The notes beneath the pieces were generated by a model. The model ran no database searches, had not been told where the DNA came from, and saw nothing but the letters and a program-made list of their open reading frames with translations. A stretch of 64,000 nucleotides of DNA from Patiria miniata. Lineage: Eukaryota; Echinodermata; Asteroidea; Valvatida; Asterinidae. Within the stretch, counting starts at the first letter, position 1; each line of letters begins with the position of its first letter. Location: contig NW_024037060.1 of the NCBI RefSeq assembly GCF_015706575.1, forward strand, positions 1,447,983 to 1,511,982. Reading direction: 5' to 3'. The position numbers were made by a program, and so were the translations under genes. Shown here one piece after another: positions 11,994 through 25,200 of this stretch.

Positions 11994-13208
11994 TTAGTGC
12001 CAATTGCAGGCATTTACACCCTCGAACTCATGCTTCTTTCCTGTGTTGATGTTCTCCCTCAAATCGGGGTTAGTCTCTGGGAAGGTGTTGTGAAACTCCC
12101 TCCTCGTTCCCGTCTTGGTAAAAGAGTCCTGCATCCTCAACAGTTTGGTTTGGGGTCGAGGACCGAAGGGGGAACTTGGCTTCCAGTCTAATCTAGGGTC
12201 ACGTGTGCCCTCGGGGTTAAAATGACGACCGTCCACTTTGGAGTTACTACCCGGGTTGTCGAATGCTGGGTAGTTCCAGGTCATCGAGGCCCCACCCAGT
12301 CTCTCGCTGGGTTTGTAGTCCCTTGTGACGAGGGGTGATTCCCCACCCCCTGAAGCCACTTGGGCAGTGTCACTGAAGTGAACCGATCTAGATGTGGTAT
12401 CAGCTGATTTTGTGGACGGTCTACTACTGTACATGTTTGGTAAACTCTTGCTCATATCTCTGAGATCGAACCTACTGTTCTCGGGTGTGGTCACCGTTTT
12501 CACCAGATCGGGATTGTAACTGTATGTATAGCTGGACTGCGCGACTGGTTTCTGGGCGATGGAAGGCTCCAATCGCGGCATACTATTCATCATTTGCCGT
12601 TGGGTGTACTTGGGTGTGATATACGGGTTCCTGCCAGGGAATCCCGCGAACTGGACGTCCATTTCGGCCGATCGCCCAGCGCGGCTCCTCGCTAACTCCT
12701 CCCGGGCTGCCTCGAGCTTGTACGCGTCGGTTAGCGTCTCGGTCTTGTGGTAGTCCCACGGGCCCACGTAGTCGTACTCGTACGGATTGTCGCCGTCGTA
12801 GTAAAACGGCGGTTTGGTGGTGTAGATCTTGTGCAGGGTGTCGTAGTAGACTGGGGACTGGAGCTGCGGAGCGGTGAAGTCCACCTTACGCTTGAGCAGC
12901 CTCAGATCATGGTGGTGCTCCTGCTGCTCAGCTTGTTTCCATCTAGCGTTCTGGGTGAGTGCCTCCAACTCCTCCTTCCGCCTCTCCGCCATCTGCTTCA
13001 AGTAACTTCCCTCCTCCTTCTTCTGCTCCTCCGTGAAGCCCGTGAGGGAGTTCTCGGGCTCCTGCTTAGATTGTTGCTTCATCTCTTCCAGCTTTCGCAG
13101 TTGGGCCTCCGGGTGCTGTGCCGCCTGGAGCTTCTTCCATTGGTCGGTCAGGGCTGGATGTTGGAAGGATTGCTGCGTCTCTGTCGGAAGGTTCTTGTAC
13201 TCGGGAAC
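11994..13208 (-). CDS. SPMIP4: SPMIP4 coding exon 9 (terminal exon, stop codon)
   Basis: A terminal exon of 404 codons plus TAA at 11996-11994; it starts VPEYKNLPTE after an AAAG acceptor. Residues ~390-480 are rich in Glu, Gln and Lys (for example QLRKLEEMKQQSKQEPE and EELEALTQ) and probably form an alpha-helical or coiled-coil stretch. A Tyr/Pro-rich part (YYDGDNPYEYDYVGP) and a Ser/Thr-rich disordered linker follow. The last ~60 residues return to family similarity: RPQTKLLRMQDSFTKTG and GKKHEFEG match the human C-terminal repeat-like motif. The middle of this exon is not conserved with human. Confidence 0.92.
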   Translation of the reverse strand, partial: VPEYKNLPTETQQSFQHPALTDQWKKLQAAQHPEAQLRKLEEMKQQSKQEPENSLTGFTEEQKKEEGSYLKQMAERRKEELEALTQNARWKQAEQQEHHHDLRLLKRKVDFTAPQLQSPVYYDTLHKIYTTKPPFYYDGDNPYEYDYVGPWDYHKTETLTDAYKLEAAREELARSRAGRSAEMDVQFAGFPGRNPYITPKYTQRQMMNSMPRLEPSIAQKPVAQSSYTYSYNPDLVKTVTTPENSRFDLRDMSKSLPNMYSSRPSTKSADTTSRSVHFSDTAQVASGGGESPLVTRDYKPSERLGGASMTWNYPAFDNPGSNSKVDGRHFNPEGTRDPRLDWKPSSPFGPRPQTKLLRMQDSFTKTGTRREFHNTFPETNPDLRENINTGKKHEFEGVNACNWH

Positions 13209-16200
13209 CTTTGAATAGAGTGAAAGCATAGATATTATTACAGTTCTCTACCCCCTTATGGTATAACTTTTGTGCCATATTATACAGCGTTCTGTACGCG
13301 CCAAAATGGGCTCTATGTCTTGCTCCAATCCTAGTGCGATATCAAAGTTATATAAGGGGCTCCGTATATAGCTTTTAGCATATACATGTAGACACCAGAG
13401 GGATTTGAGAAATTTAAGGCGGAGAAGAAAGACGCCTGTGCGTTGGAAACATCAAAATTGAAGTGTCACTGTATAAACAAGATTTAACAGGTATCTGAAA
13501 TGACATTTTTGTTACCGTCAGGCCCGATGCCTTAATGTTATCCTTACGAAAATTATGAACTTCTTTCAGGGAATCAATGTCGTGCACTGTCTGACAAAAT
13601 TTGGTCACGGTTGACCCTGTGCATTGACCACACGACTGTAAATGAAAAAGCGACATATGGGTATAGTGTGGAATTAGGACTCTACATAATACGAACTGAT
13701 AAGAGGCACCATTAATCTGTTTATGAGCGATACGTTTTTCTTGATGCAATTTTACGTTGGGTATGTACTAATGTAAAAACATTGATTTGGCGATAATTTC
13801 AAATCCAAGTTTTACCTTATCCATTTCGATGTCCACTTTGGGCGAGAAGGGCACGTATTCAATGCGGCCATCTTTAATGACGCATCGGACGCACTGGTTT
13901 GGACCAATCAGGCGAGAGATGCGACCTTCCAGGGGACGAGGCGGCATGAACGTGGGATAAGACCGCGGACGCTGAGAAGGAGGAAGAGAAATCAAACCTA
14001 TGCATTAGGATTCAGAACAAAGAACCAATCAGAGTGTCCCGGACAAGGATATCAGTCTTGTAGATCGGTGATGATTGGTTGAAACCTCGAAGACTGAAAT
14101 AGGATTAGAAAGAAATAACATAGAAGAACTCTTCACAAGTCACATCTTGGAAAAGGAATAAAGAGGTTGATTTGCTCTTGCTTCTGGAAAACGAAGCAAC
14201 TAATGATTATAATAAGCCATATAAGAATTCTTTATCAAGTGTGCCTCGTCAACTCCAAAGTTCTGAAAATAAGACACAAAAATCAGTTAATTGCGCAAAA
14301 TTGTGTGCACAAGATGTGTGCTGAATGGTCAGTAACCTCCGGGAATTGTCATCGTTGTTCAAAAAGTAGACCATGGTGCAATCAACCTTGAAACCACGAC
14401 TCGAGATCTTACTAAAAATGGGACTACATTGAACAAAAATAAAACCTAAAATCTGGTGTGTTGGTTGATAGAGCGTTATAGGTAACCAATGCTATTTTAC
14501 TCGTCGAGTTTATGTCTCCCTCGTTCTAAACCTGGTTAACATGTACTTCCTTAGTATTAAAATATTGATTGGTTGCGCTATATTGAGAAAAAGAACTCGG
14601 GTTTAGACCTATAGGCTTAAATACCCATTCGGCTCCCCCCTCACCCCCACCCCCACCATTTCAAATTGTCTTTAATAGAAATACATGTACTGTACAATTA
14701 CAGAATGTCGTTAAAAGTGATAATGATAATCTAATTGATAATCTTGCTAAATAAAATTGATAATCTATATTGTTATAACAATCGTTTTAGTTTCCCAATA
14801 ATTACCAACGATACTATCTGGGTGCATGTAATTTGTTAATCAAGAAACACAATTGTTGTAAAAGTGTGACGGTCTTTGTACATTGTGCGATGCCCTAAAG
14901 TAATTACTTTATTTTGAAATCGTGGCTGTAGAAAAGTGCCTAATTTTCCTGGAGGTATAAGCAGCTGCTGTGATATTACTATTTTTTTTTTTTTTTTACA
15001 TCTTCCAAAAAGGAGAGGGGAAACTTTAACATCAATCTGAAATATTGTACCACTTCTCCCGCATTAGCTTAAACGTTACAACAGAGTGAAATCTTATTTA
15101 TGAACCCTTTCAACCTTGAGACTCACTGCAATATCGCGTTCACCACGTGACGCAGATATTAATAATGTTCATGTCAGTGTATGTGAAGTGCGGGTGTAAG
15201 AGTAATGACAACTACTAAATGTGTTGACTTGGCTGTTCTGAATTGTATAGGCCCTAATTTAATCATCCTGTTTTCTCAGTGTAGAATGCATAGTGAAAGG
15301 ATGGGGGACATTCTATTTTTGCCTGGTTTTTCTATTGCTTAATACGCACATGTACTTTGCTGCATGATTTAATCTCTAAGTTTCAGTTGATAATCATGTG
15401 GGGGGTTTTCTGCCAATGCTAACAAACATAAGTTCAGAGGCAATGTGTATTCTAGATTAGTATTCCAAGAAGTTACTCTCTTGTGTACGGTGAAAGTACA
15501 GTAACTTTTCAAAGATTTGTAGTCTTTGAAAAGTTATCGTCATGCTTCATATTTTAAGGGAGGGGGGGGGGGGTCCGTGGACAGATGATTAATTTGATTT
15601 AATTATTTAGGCATGGAGGGCTTGCTTGTTTAATTATATTTTGTTTGTTAGATGTAACTGCAACCTCAAACACGGTTTCCATATCCTCAGCGCAAATAAC
15701 ATAATATATTTCAATCAATCTTGAAAGATAAACATTTGTTCACAGACAAAATAAAATTCTTTATTGCATATACAAAAGAGTGCATCCATAAAACTGTTAC
15801 AAAAGTCGTGCGTTCTTACAAAACATGATAACAAGTGCGTCGAATGCTGCCATGAACATGACATTGCGTGGAGATTCCTAACGATTAACTACATTTGAAT
15901 TGAAGTTTCTTCTGCAATTTTGAAGACAGCCTCTACCAGGTAAATATTGCATATAGCAGAACAATAGGCCTATCTATTTCAATTTCAAACAACCAGTTTA
16001 CAATCTGTTTTAAGATCAGAAAAAGAGTTTGTTACTTTTTTGCGAAGAACACAAAGCACGTGGTGTGATATGTATACAATAGGAGCCGTGCGTTTCTTTC
16101 CATATCAAATCATTAAATCGATTGAAAAACTAAATTCAATATGATCAAATTTTAACTTTGGAAGTTATCTTCAAAGTACTCAAATAATGTAGTTCTAATA

Positions 16201-19200
16201 CATGACATACTTAGTGGAGATGGTAGGTTTTAGGGTGGGAATGGTTTATAACGATACGACTAGTCAGTGATGGTCATATCTAGCGTAAACATGTGAAAGT
16301 TGCCGACATCAGGACAATTTTATAAATAAACTTCAAAGAGGAAACTCTGGATACAAATGTGCATGTATTTTAAGGCGGGCAAAATAATTTCGGGTTCGGC
16401 TTGAAAAGTTTGCAATAATAAACACGGCAATGAGAGTATTATGTGAGTTTTACAGACAAGCCATTTCATAGTGGATTAAGAAGTGATCTGATTTAATAAA
16501 CTTTTCAAATGTAGGCCTATAAGTGCTCATAAGCTATCTCGATTGGGGAGATATGTCCTGTTTAGTGCTGTTCTTTGGACACCTCGACGAATGAACGGGA
16601 GCGATGGCTTAGGCTGCAAAGAAAGACAAATTGAAACATGTTAGCAATTTACCCCCAAAAAGGTTCGATTTCAAGATCAAGGACCTGTTGAGGGAATGTT
16701 TCTTTATCAGATGAAGAAGTCATTTTCAAGGAGGAGGTAAAGACATTCCAATAATTAAATGCTGATGTTTCACACACACTAACATACAAATGTACTTATA
16801 TTGCCCGCATCTGTAAGAAACATTCAAAGAAAAAGTTAATAAAATAGCCGCCATTCTTCTTAATAAGATAGTACTCCTTGTACAATAATAAGAACATAAG
16901 TCAAAGGTATGTACGAGTATGAAACACCTCACCAAAGGCATATATACAGTGAAAGAGTCTAGCGAGCTTCTCGCCAGAACTTGCCATTGTTATAAGGGTT
17001 CGAACATTCTCCTCCGCCATTTATTTTATTCCAGAACTCTTTAATTCAGCAATCGTTGCTCTTGAAATTAATCTTAACCCCTTTCTTGAACCACAGCGTC
17101 ATAATGTAAGGCTTCGCAATCTATCTTAATCTATTACGTGAAAAATTAACATCGTAGGCAGTACTTAATGATCTATTCGTATTTCATTTTGAAAGTTTAG
17201 TGTGTTACGTTTAGGAAATTATTAAACCGTTTTCATTTTCAAAACCGTTCTAAAGTTAAACCCATAACACAGCCTTAAATTAAATACTCACCATGCTATG
17301 GTTTTCAATGCCTATCCTTTTCTCCATGTCCACTTTCTCGTCGTAGTTATCAAGGCGCAGTGCGTTGGCCGGGCCGTACCCGGTGAAGTTCTTACCGTAC
17401 GTGGTCACCCACTGGGAGCGCTCCACGTTGCGCAGCGCGTTGGCGGTCCGAGGATGGATGGAGAAATCAAGGTGTCTTGGGGCGTGGGAGGGGAGGACTG
17501 ACTTGGGGGGAATCGGGTAGAAGGTCTGCTGGCCACCTGTCGGTGTCTTCCGGTTCTGTGGATGAGAAAAGAACACGGATTTAACTTGGTTTCACTGAAT
17601 TGTTTCATCATTTCGGAATGAAAAGATCGATAATCACTGTTTGCAAAGTTTTTGCGCTGCCAAAATATACATTCCCATAAGGATCAAGAAACCCTACATG
17701 TACATCTCTAATCATGCAATTATGGCTTCCTTGCAACCAGTGAAAAACTTTTGTTTTTAAACTACAACGATACGGCAGAACATTATTAGGATCGACCGAC
17801 CTGATACAAAAAGCCCAGGTCTCCAAGATTGTTCCTTGGTTGGATGTGAACCCACGTCACAAAAAGTGCAAAGTCAGGAAAGTGCATGACATCCACGAAT
17901 ATTGTTAACATATTCCCACCAATTACAAATAAACAACTACTTGTAAGCATTATTTTCCAGAATTTTCTGACTCTGTTAACTTTGTCCTTTTGAAGTATTT
18001 TTGAAGTGAACATATTTTTTTTGTGAACAGAGAGACCAATGGGTTGATTTGTTGCAATACTATAACAAGAGCAAGTATCGATAGCAAGACGACGAAGGGA
18101 AGAAACCAAAAAGTTATACCTGGAAGAAGACATCACCAGGCCAAGATAAGGCTTTCTTCTGTGAATCCAACGGAAGGTCTTGTGTCTCCCATCTGTCTCC
18201 AGCACCTGAGGAGGAATATGGTAAGGAGGTATTGAAACTATGAGAACTTAAACAGTGCAGAGACAAGAACTTTACAGAAGCACCTAAAACTTACAGGCAA
18301 TAGTTTTCAAAGTTAGTGATAGAGGAAGAATAAAAATATCTTTCTCATGACATACTCTGACTGTGTGCCAAATTCACAGATTGTATCATAAAATGAACAA
18401 TCCCATCACCAATCTGCCAAACTAACCTTTGGATTTGTGGTTAATGGTGACATCGTAGCCGCTAGCGGGCATCTGAGGGTGCAGTGTCCCGCTGGACTCC
18501 TTGGCCGCCTCCCCGGTCTTATAGTCGTCCGGGGAGTTGGCGAAACTCGGGAACAGGGCGAAGCGGGACATGTGGGAGCTGTACGGATGCTCGGCCGGGA
18601 AAGTCTTGTCGATCTGAAGTTTCCTGTTGAATCGTTGAAAAAGAGTGAAATTTATTGCGATTAAAAGAAATAATATTCAGGTAGAGCAATCCGTTCGTTC
18701 AAAGATTAACACACATGAACCCCACAATACTTAAATTTAACTCAAGTGTGAAGTACATTTCACTCACTCCAACGATGTACATTGTATTTCGGATTTGGTT
18801 ATGTATTAATTTGATTTATTTTTGAAAACTTACGTCATGTCAATCTCTCCTGGTCTTGGCAACCTTGAAAGACAAAAAAAATTAAAATAATGAAAAGCAC
18901 TGAAAAGAAAATTGCATTTCATATCAACGGATCGGAATTGAAATGTAATGAATTTATGATGACTAAAAAGTGAATCCAACAAATGACAGTAAATAAATAG
19001 AAAATGCAAAATTAAATCTATCTTTAAGTTTAAAGAAATAAAAGTTAATGCTTACAGTTGATCATTGGACCTAATGTTGCTCCTTTTTAAAAGTGTGAGG
19101 TCGTAGTACTGCTCTACTGGCAGTCCTCTGCAAAGAAAATAAGACAATTAATCATAACAACAACCCAGATCTAGAACAAAGTTTAGAACAAATTTGCACC

Positions 19201-22200
19201 TGCAAACTATTTACGTTGCCGCGCCTTTGTGAAATCGCACCAATTTTATTTGATCAAATGATAAATAGATGATTCAATACAGTGGGGAGATAATTCCAGA
19301 GTATTTGCACGCAGTGTGAATTACTGAGATAACGGGTGATATTTTATTCAGTTTGACGCGCCTATAAGTCAGAGGTCGGATGTTGCTGTGAATGATAAAT
19401 TTCAGAAACGGCATGCCATTGAAATCTTGGTCTAAACGGGAACAAAAATTCTTTTCAAGGAGGGAAGGATCTAACAACATTCTACCACGGTATACTATGC
19501 AACTAGGGCAAGGCTGCCGAAAAGAAAGACATATCAAACCTGTTACATGTATACATAAACAATTCTCTTCAGCATGACGAGTTCGATTCAACAGGTTGTT
19601 ATGCCTGGCAACGTTTATCGTCCCCGGCGGGTCCGACACCGTACCGCAACGCTTTACTGTAAAATCTACTTCTGGTCTTACGTGTAGTAAATTGGATGAA
19701 GCTTGTTGAAAATTCTCTTCTCTTTCATGTGAGGGTAGCTCCTCGGTAAGGCGGGTAGCAGGGACGTCATTTTGGACCCCGAATTGTCCAAAATGTCCCC
19801 CTAAATCGTAACTGTGTCGGTCCAAATCTCGTACTCGGTCATGTGTACTGATACAGGCCTATGTGCACTGTATGTTGCCTACCCCGTCTCTAAGCCAAGC
19901 GGACAGGCCGGTTGCCATGGATTATGTAAATGAGCCGGCTGCCATTGACGGGCAACAAGCCAGCCAATCAATCAATTGAATCAACCACCTGCTGATGTAT
20001 ATTCATTGGGTTCCGTCAATAGGGGGTGAAGTGGGTCAACAGATCAGGGGGCATGACTGGAACCACTCGTCCGTGAGGAGGTATAAATCCACGCTACGTG
20101 TTTTTAGTTTGGGTTAAGCTCCTGCAGAGTATTTTGGGATCATGGGCTCGCTTGTTGTGATCTTTTTGGCAAACAGACTGCCAACAAATCCAAAACGCAG
20201 CCACAACAGAAACCTTACATTATACCTACACAACCAAACGTTTAACAAACTCATTTATTCAGTCATTGAAAAAATCCTGTCATCACGGAACTCCTTGTAA
20301 ATATTAATTAACTGATGGCACAATAATGTAATAACTGTCCGCCTCAAAATGTCTGAGCGTAAATCAATTCAATAAAGTATGATTCTCGGCTTAAGGGACT
20401 GTTTTGAGTTCAGGTGTGGATAACTGTGGAATGGTAAACTTAATTCGCACATTAAGGGTCATGTTATACAGAATGCTGGTGATTAATGATTGGTTGTCAT
20501 GATATATAGACAGTCCCTTTATAGCCGAGAATCAACTTGATTAAATTGATTGGCACTCATTTTGAGGCGGACAGTAATTACATTATTGTGCCATCAGTGA
20601 ATGCTGGCCGGTGATTGGTTGTCACGATATAGAATGTTAAAGTCAAACTAAACCGGTATTGGTTATATTAGGCCTACACTGGAGCAGATGCTCGCTAGCA
20701 AAAGGAAAAACAAAATAGGAAACTTTATGGCATTCTTTTAGTGACATTTCTTTGATGGACAGAAAATCCCTTCCTACCACTAAGAAACACATATTCTTGG
20801 GTAGTGCTGTAGACTTAATAGCTAGTACCAGTATGATCTCAAGTTAAAACCGTGTTGAGACATTTTATTCGGGATGACTTTGTCTATAGCTTAAACAACA
20901 CAACTTTGTCTATAGCTTAAACAACACAACTTTGTCTATAGCTTAAACAACACAACTTTGTCTATAGCTTAAACAACACAAATGTTATTTTCCAATTCAA
21001 AATTCTCTCTACGAAAAAAACCCACAATCACTCAACAGAGTCGAACAATGGTCGGCTTCTTCCACAAATTTGAGTTAACAGTTCTCCTTGCTGATCCCAT
21101 TTGTTCTCATAAAAAGTTCATATAACGGTGGCTTCACTTTCAGTCACAAGCTCTGCTGTTAGATTTCCGTCGCAATAAATACTTTTCCCTTCTCAATTTC
21201 CCCCATATGAAAACGATGGACATATCTGTCCATTTACTTGGCGTCCAATGTAAATTATGACATACTTTTTACAATACATCATACTTGTAGTTACGGTTTT
21301 GAAGGCGTGTTTCATTGTTGTTTTAGCAGTGAAATTGTATGCAGCATATCCTCATTGCAAAAGTCTTAAAGCATTCGCGTAAAATGTAAATCCGCATTAA
21401 CAGTTATATTTAAAAACAAATGGGGGGGGATAAAATGAGGATGCGAGATTTAAAACGGAAAGAATTTTGGGAAAACTCACCCTTCTCTTGCACTGCTGGT
21501 TAATATCCATCGTGACCTGTGACGTCATCTTCCAACGCATTTCAACGAATCAACACCTTAAACCCGCATTAAAGTGTCTAAAAAAAAATTACCTTGGGTA
21601 GGGGTCTGCCCCTGTGCCGAAGTGCCGATGTCCCTTCTCCACAGCGGGCGGGGGTTCGCTCTTGGGCCGATGATCGTCGGGGAGGTTGACTTGTCCCTCA
21701 CCGGCGTACTCCCGCGCGGTGCCCCATGGTATCTTGGGCGTTTTCTCCAAGGCATCGCGGTAATGTTTGTATCTGCGGAGAAGGCATCCGAAAAGTTAGT
21801 TTTAACATACTAAAACTGTCAAAGGGGTTGATTTTTGTGAAAGAACGGGATTATGACAGAAAACATGTAAGTTAACACTTTTCGGGCATTGGCGATTTGA
21901 AAAAGGGTTTTAGAGACACAATTTGGTGAGAGGGGTTTTGATCATCGTTTTCTTTTAATATAGACCATTATGTGAGTTTTAAAACGTCAAAACTTCGATT
22001 TTGAAGTCTTTTACTTTTTTCGCTACTTTCACTTCTTTCTGCAGTCCAATAGAAAAAAAGACACTGGGAATTTTTCGTACGGCATCAAAACGGAGGTGAT
22101 CCACATGGACCATCTTCCTTGAAAAAAAGCTGGAGGTGTATCACCTCAATACCATGAAAATGGCTCTTAAACTTTGAAACAAAAATTTTAGTCCAAAACA

Positions 22201-25200
22201 CGTGTTAAGTTGTTAGGTAAGCCTTTTTGCCTATTTTAGTCGGTCCGGGAGAAATGTGACCCAGTGGGATGTGGACCAGCGACCCACAGTTCCAACTATA
22301 TCCTCAACCAGAAGTAGAAATTCCCCACTTGCTCTGATATGCGCAATTCACGTAAGAAAAAAACCCGAATACACAGAACCGTGTGGGTGACTTTCCAATT
22401 GAGTGTATCCCAAAACCTAAAACCGTGATGTCTGGGCTTGGCAATACGGGGAGAGACACTTGATTAAGGTAGGAGGTATACGGTCTTGAATCGAGGCTAA
22501 AATGATGTGTCCAATACGTGTGGAAGAGGCAACACGGACAGAACAGCCTAATTCTGAGAAAGGGTCCTCAATTATTCATACAATGGCTTAGCACTGACAG
22601 CCTCGGTTTCGGTGCTCTATTGGGATTCGTCTATGTACTCCAGCCTAGCCGTTGGTGGAGCTAGACACGTAAGTAAAATATTCGTTGTTTATTTCACTGA
22701 GAATGACTAGAGCAGCGCCCTAGTACTTACTTCTAAACCCAGAATTAACTTGTTGCAAGAAACTGCCAAAACTGATAACACTTTTTATTTGCATTTGTTG
22801 AAACTAAATAAGGTGATATCAAATCTGTTGAAGAACGAAGTTCTCAGTGAGCTTGCCTACTCAAGGGAGCAAGCAAGCTCCCATAAGTAAGCGCACTTTG
22901 AATAAAGCGTGAGACGGTTATAAAAGGCTAGAGGTTTATTAAAGCTGGCCAACGCACGCACACCGGTTTGGGTCTGCGGTAAGAATTAGTGCCTAGTGTG
23001 GCAACTCAAGCCTCCCTCACTGATAATTATCAGCACAATCCCGTCCTAACATCCTCCTTTTTCTGACCATTAACATGAATGAGCGTCTTGACATAATGGC
23101 CACACGATTAAGGCCGCGGCTTAATTGAACAATACCTGATAATTACTTTACAACCTCAAAAGCATTATCTTCTGATCGGATCCGAAAATACAATTTAATC
23201 GAATAATGAACAAAAGGTTCACTAATTAATGGTATAATGGTAACGAAATGATGACGTGTGTTGTGCGGTCATTCAAATTAAGATTGTCAAGTCAGTTCCG
23301 ACGATGTCTTTTCCAAGAAACGATTTTAACAAACTGCTGTGATGTAGGACACGACGGGTTGTTGAAACCTTTCGTGCACTTTGCAGCCACGGCCAAATAA
23401 TGAGACAGACAGTATTCGGAAGCCGTAAATTATGTGAGGTTTGTCTTTAACAGACCATTTCAAGACGCCATCACTAAAAAGAAACCACCGTTAATTTATT
23501 TCGGAATCTACGATCTTTAATTGCCCAGTCAAATGATTCAGCATTTTTCCTCCTTTTATTTCAAAGCTTTTAAAGTGAAGGAAAACGAGGATGGAAAATG
23601 TAAGTTATTTAAGTATAAGGAAGAAAACTCATCCGACCAAGCAGCAGGAATTAACCAATTTTCTATGTTGCGGATATTCGTACAAGGATCACAGGAGGAC
23701 CCTGCGCGAGTACACTACCCTATAACACTCTGATTAAGGCACGGAGGAATAACTACATGTACAGTGGCTTATTTTTTTATAGATGCATGCATGGTCAAGT
23801 ATGCCCTACATACTGCGTATTCATGCCAACTGTGGCATTACGCAGTACAAAGCTGATTCAGCGTTCTTTATAATTTTGGACGATTTTTCATTATTCCCTG
23901 CGTTATTCCACTTCTCGATAAATATTGGTGACTTCCCCTTTATATTAATTACATTTTCGTTTTCACTTGTTTAGCATTTAGTTCTCTTTTTGCAAGTCTT
24001 CATTTCAAACGTTAAAAAATTCCTTGAGTTTTAAGCGTTTAAACCGAAAACCTAACCTCGACTCTAATGCATCACACACCGAGGCAAACTAACCAATCAT
24101 CAAATCCTCACTGTGTTTTGACGCTATGCTATAAAGTACGATTTGCCAGACAGCACTTCAACATAGATCATCGACTCATAAAATTTAGTAATGACAAACA
24201 TTCGCATTAATTTGATGTTGTACTGAGACTTTTAGGGCAGAAACATTCCCTGAATGTTCTGACGCCACCAATAGCACGCAATGCTCTTCGACCAATTATT
24301 TCCTCGTACCCACGGACCTATCCTAGGGCACTGATGACCACTGCTTTACCAAGTACTATTGCGAAGGAAACGCAAAGCATTGTGGGAGCCTTACCGCCGT
24401 TATCAACGCACGTATGCATTCCTAAGCACGTGTATGGATGAACCAAATCTAGCCAATCAGAGCTCGAAGAAATTAGACACTACTCCTGTATAATATTATG
24501 AGGCGATAATGGGTACGAGATGACGCTAATGATTCATCGGTTCGTACTCGTACTTTGCTAATAGACAAAACTGATAGTTGTCAGACTAAAGTCCGATTTC
24601 CGGCGAGGCAACCTCGTAAATAACCCAAACTCCAATTTTTTTGACAAATTGTGTTGATTTATTTGTTGCCGTTATCGCCCGATAATATTTATCACACAGT
24701 GAGGTGGGCCATACGTCATGGGTCCCGTTATTAATTCGATATTAATCGCTAGATGCATGGATGGCCTTTTTATATATGAGAAACGTGGTAAGCAAGTAAC
24801 AACTTCATCAATAATCACGGGTACCAAATGTATTTTAAACACATATAATTGAAATCGATTATAGTACCATAAAGAAATAAATCACTTTTTATACGACACA
24901 CAAAATGCTGTAGTAAATGCTGCATGCAGAATTCAACCTTCCCTAAAAATGTGCACGTGGAAATATGAATATTACACTGCAAAAGGTTCCGGTGCGATTT
25001 GATCCGGGATCCGGGTTCTAGTTTGACCTAGTACTTCTCGGGGTCAAAATGGCACTTTTCTGGGTCAAAATGACACTGTCAATTTTAAAAGTAGGCTGCA
25101 GTGTACCAATTCCTTTTTCTAAGGTGTTGTATTCCCGTAGGTAAAAATGCCTTGATCTCCCGACCGTATTAATAACATGTCGAAAAATGATTCATCTAAG

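Noticed and set aside
12747..13214. 155-codon Leu-rich open frame on the plus strand
   Set aside because: It is the antisense shadow of SPMIP4 exon 9; CTC/CTG-rich Leu codons are complements of GAG/CAG in the Glu/Gln-rich helix.
17786..18205. 139-codon minus-strand frame across SPMIP4 exon 6
   Set aside because: Wrong phase: only another frame of 18120-18205 matches the family and both neighbouring exons.
19274..19825. 183-codon minus-strand open frame upstream of SPMIP4 exon 3
   Set aside because: No similarity to SPMIP4; exons 2 and 3 join directly in phase, so it is intronic.
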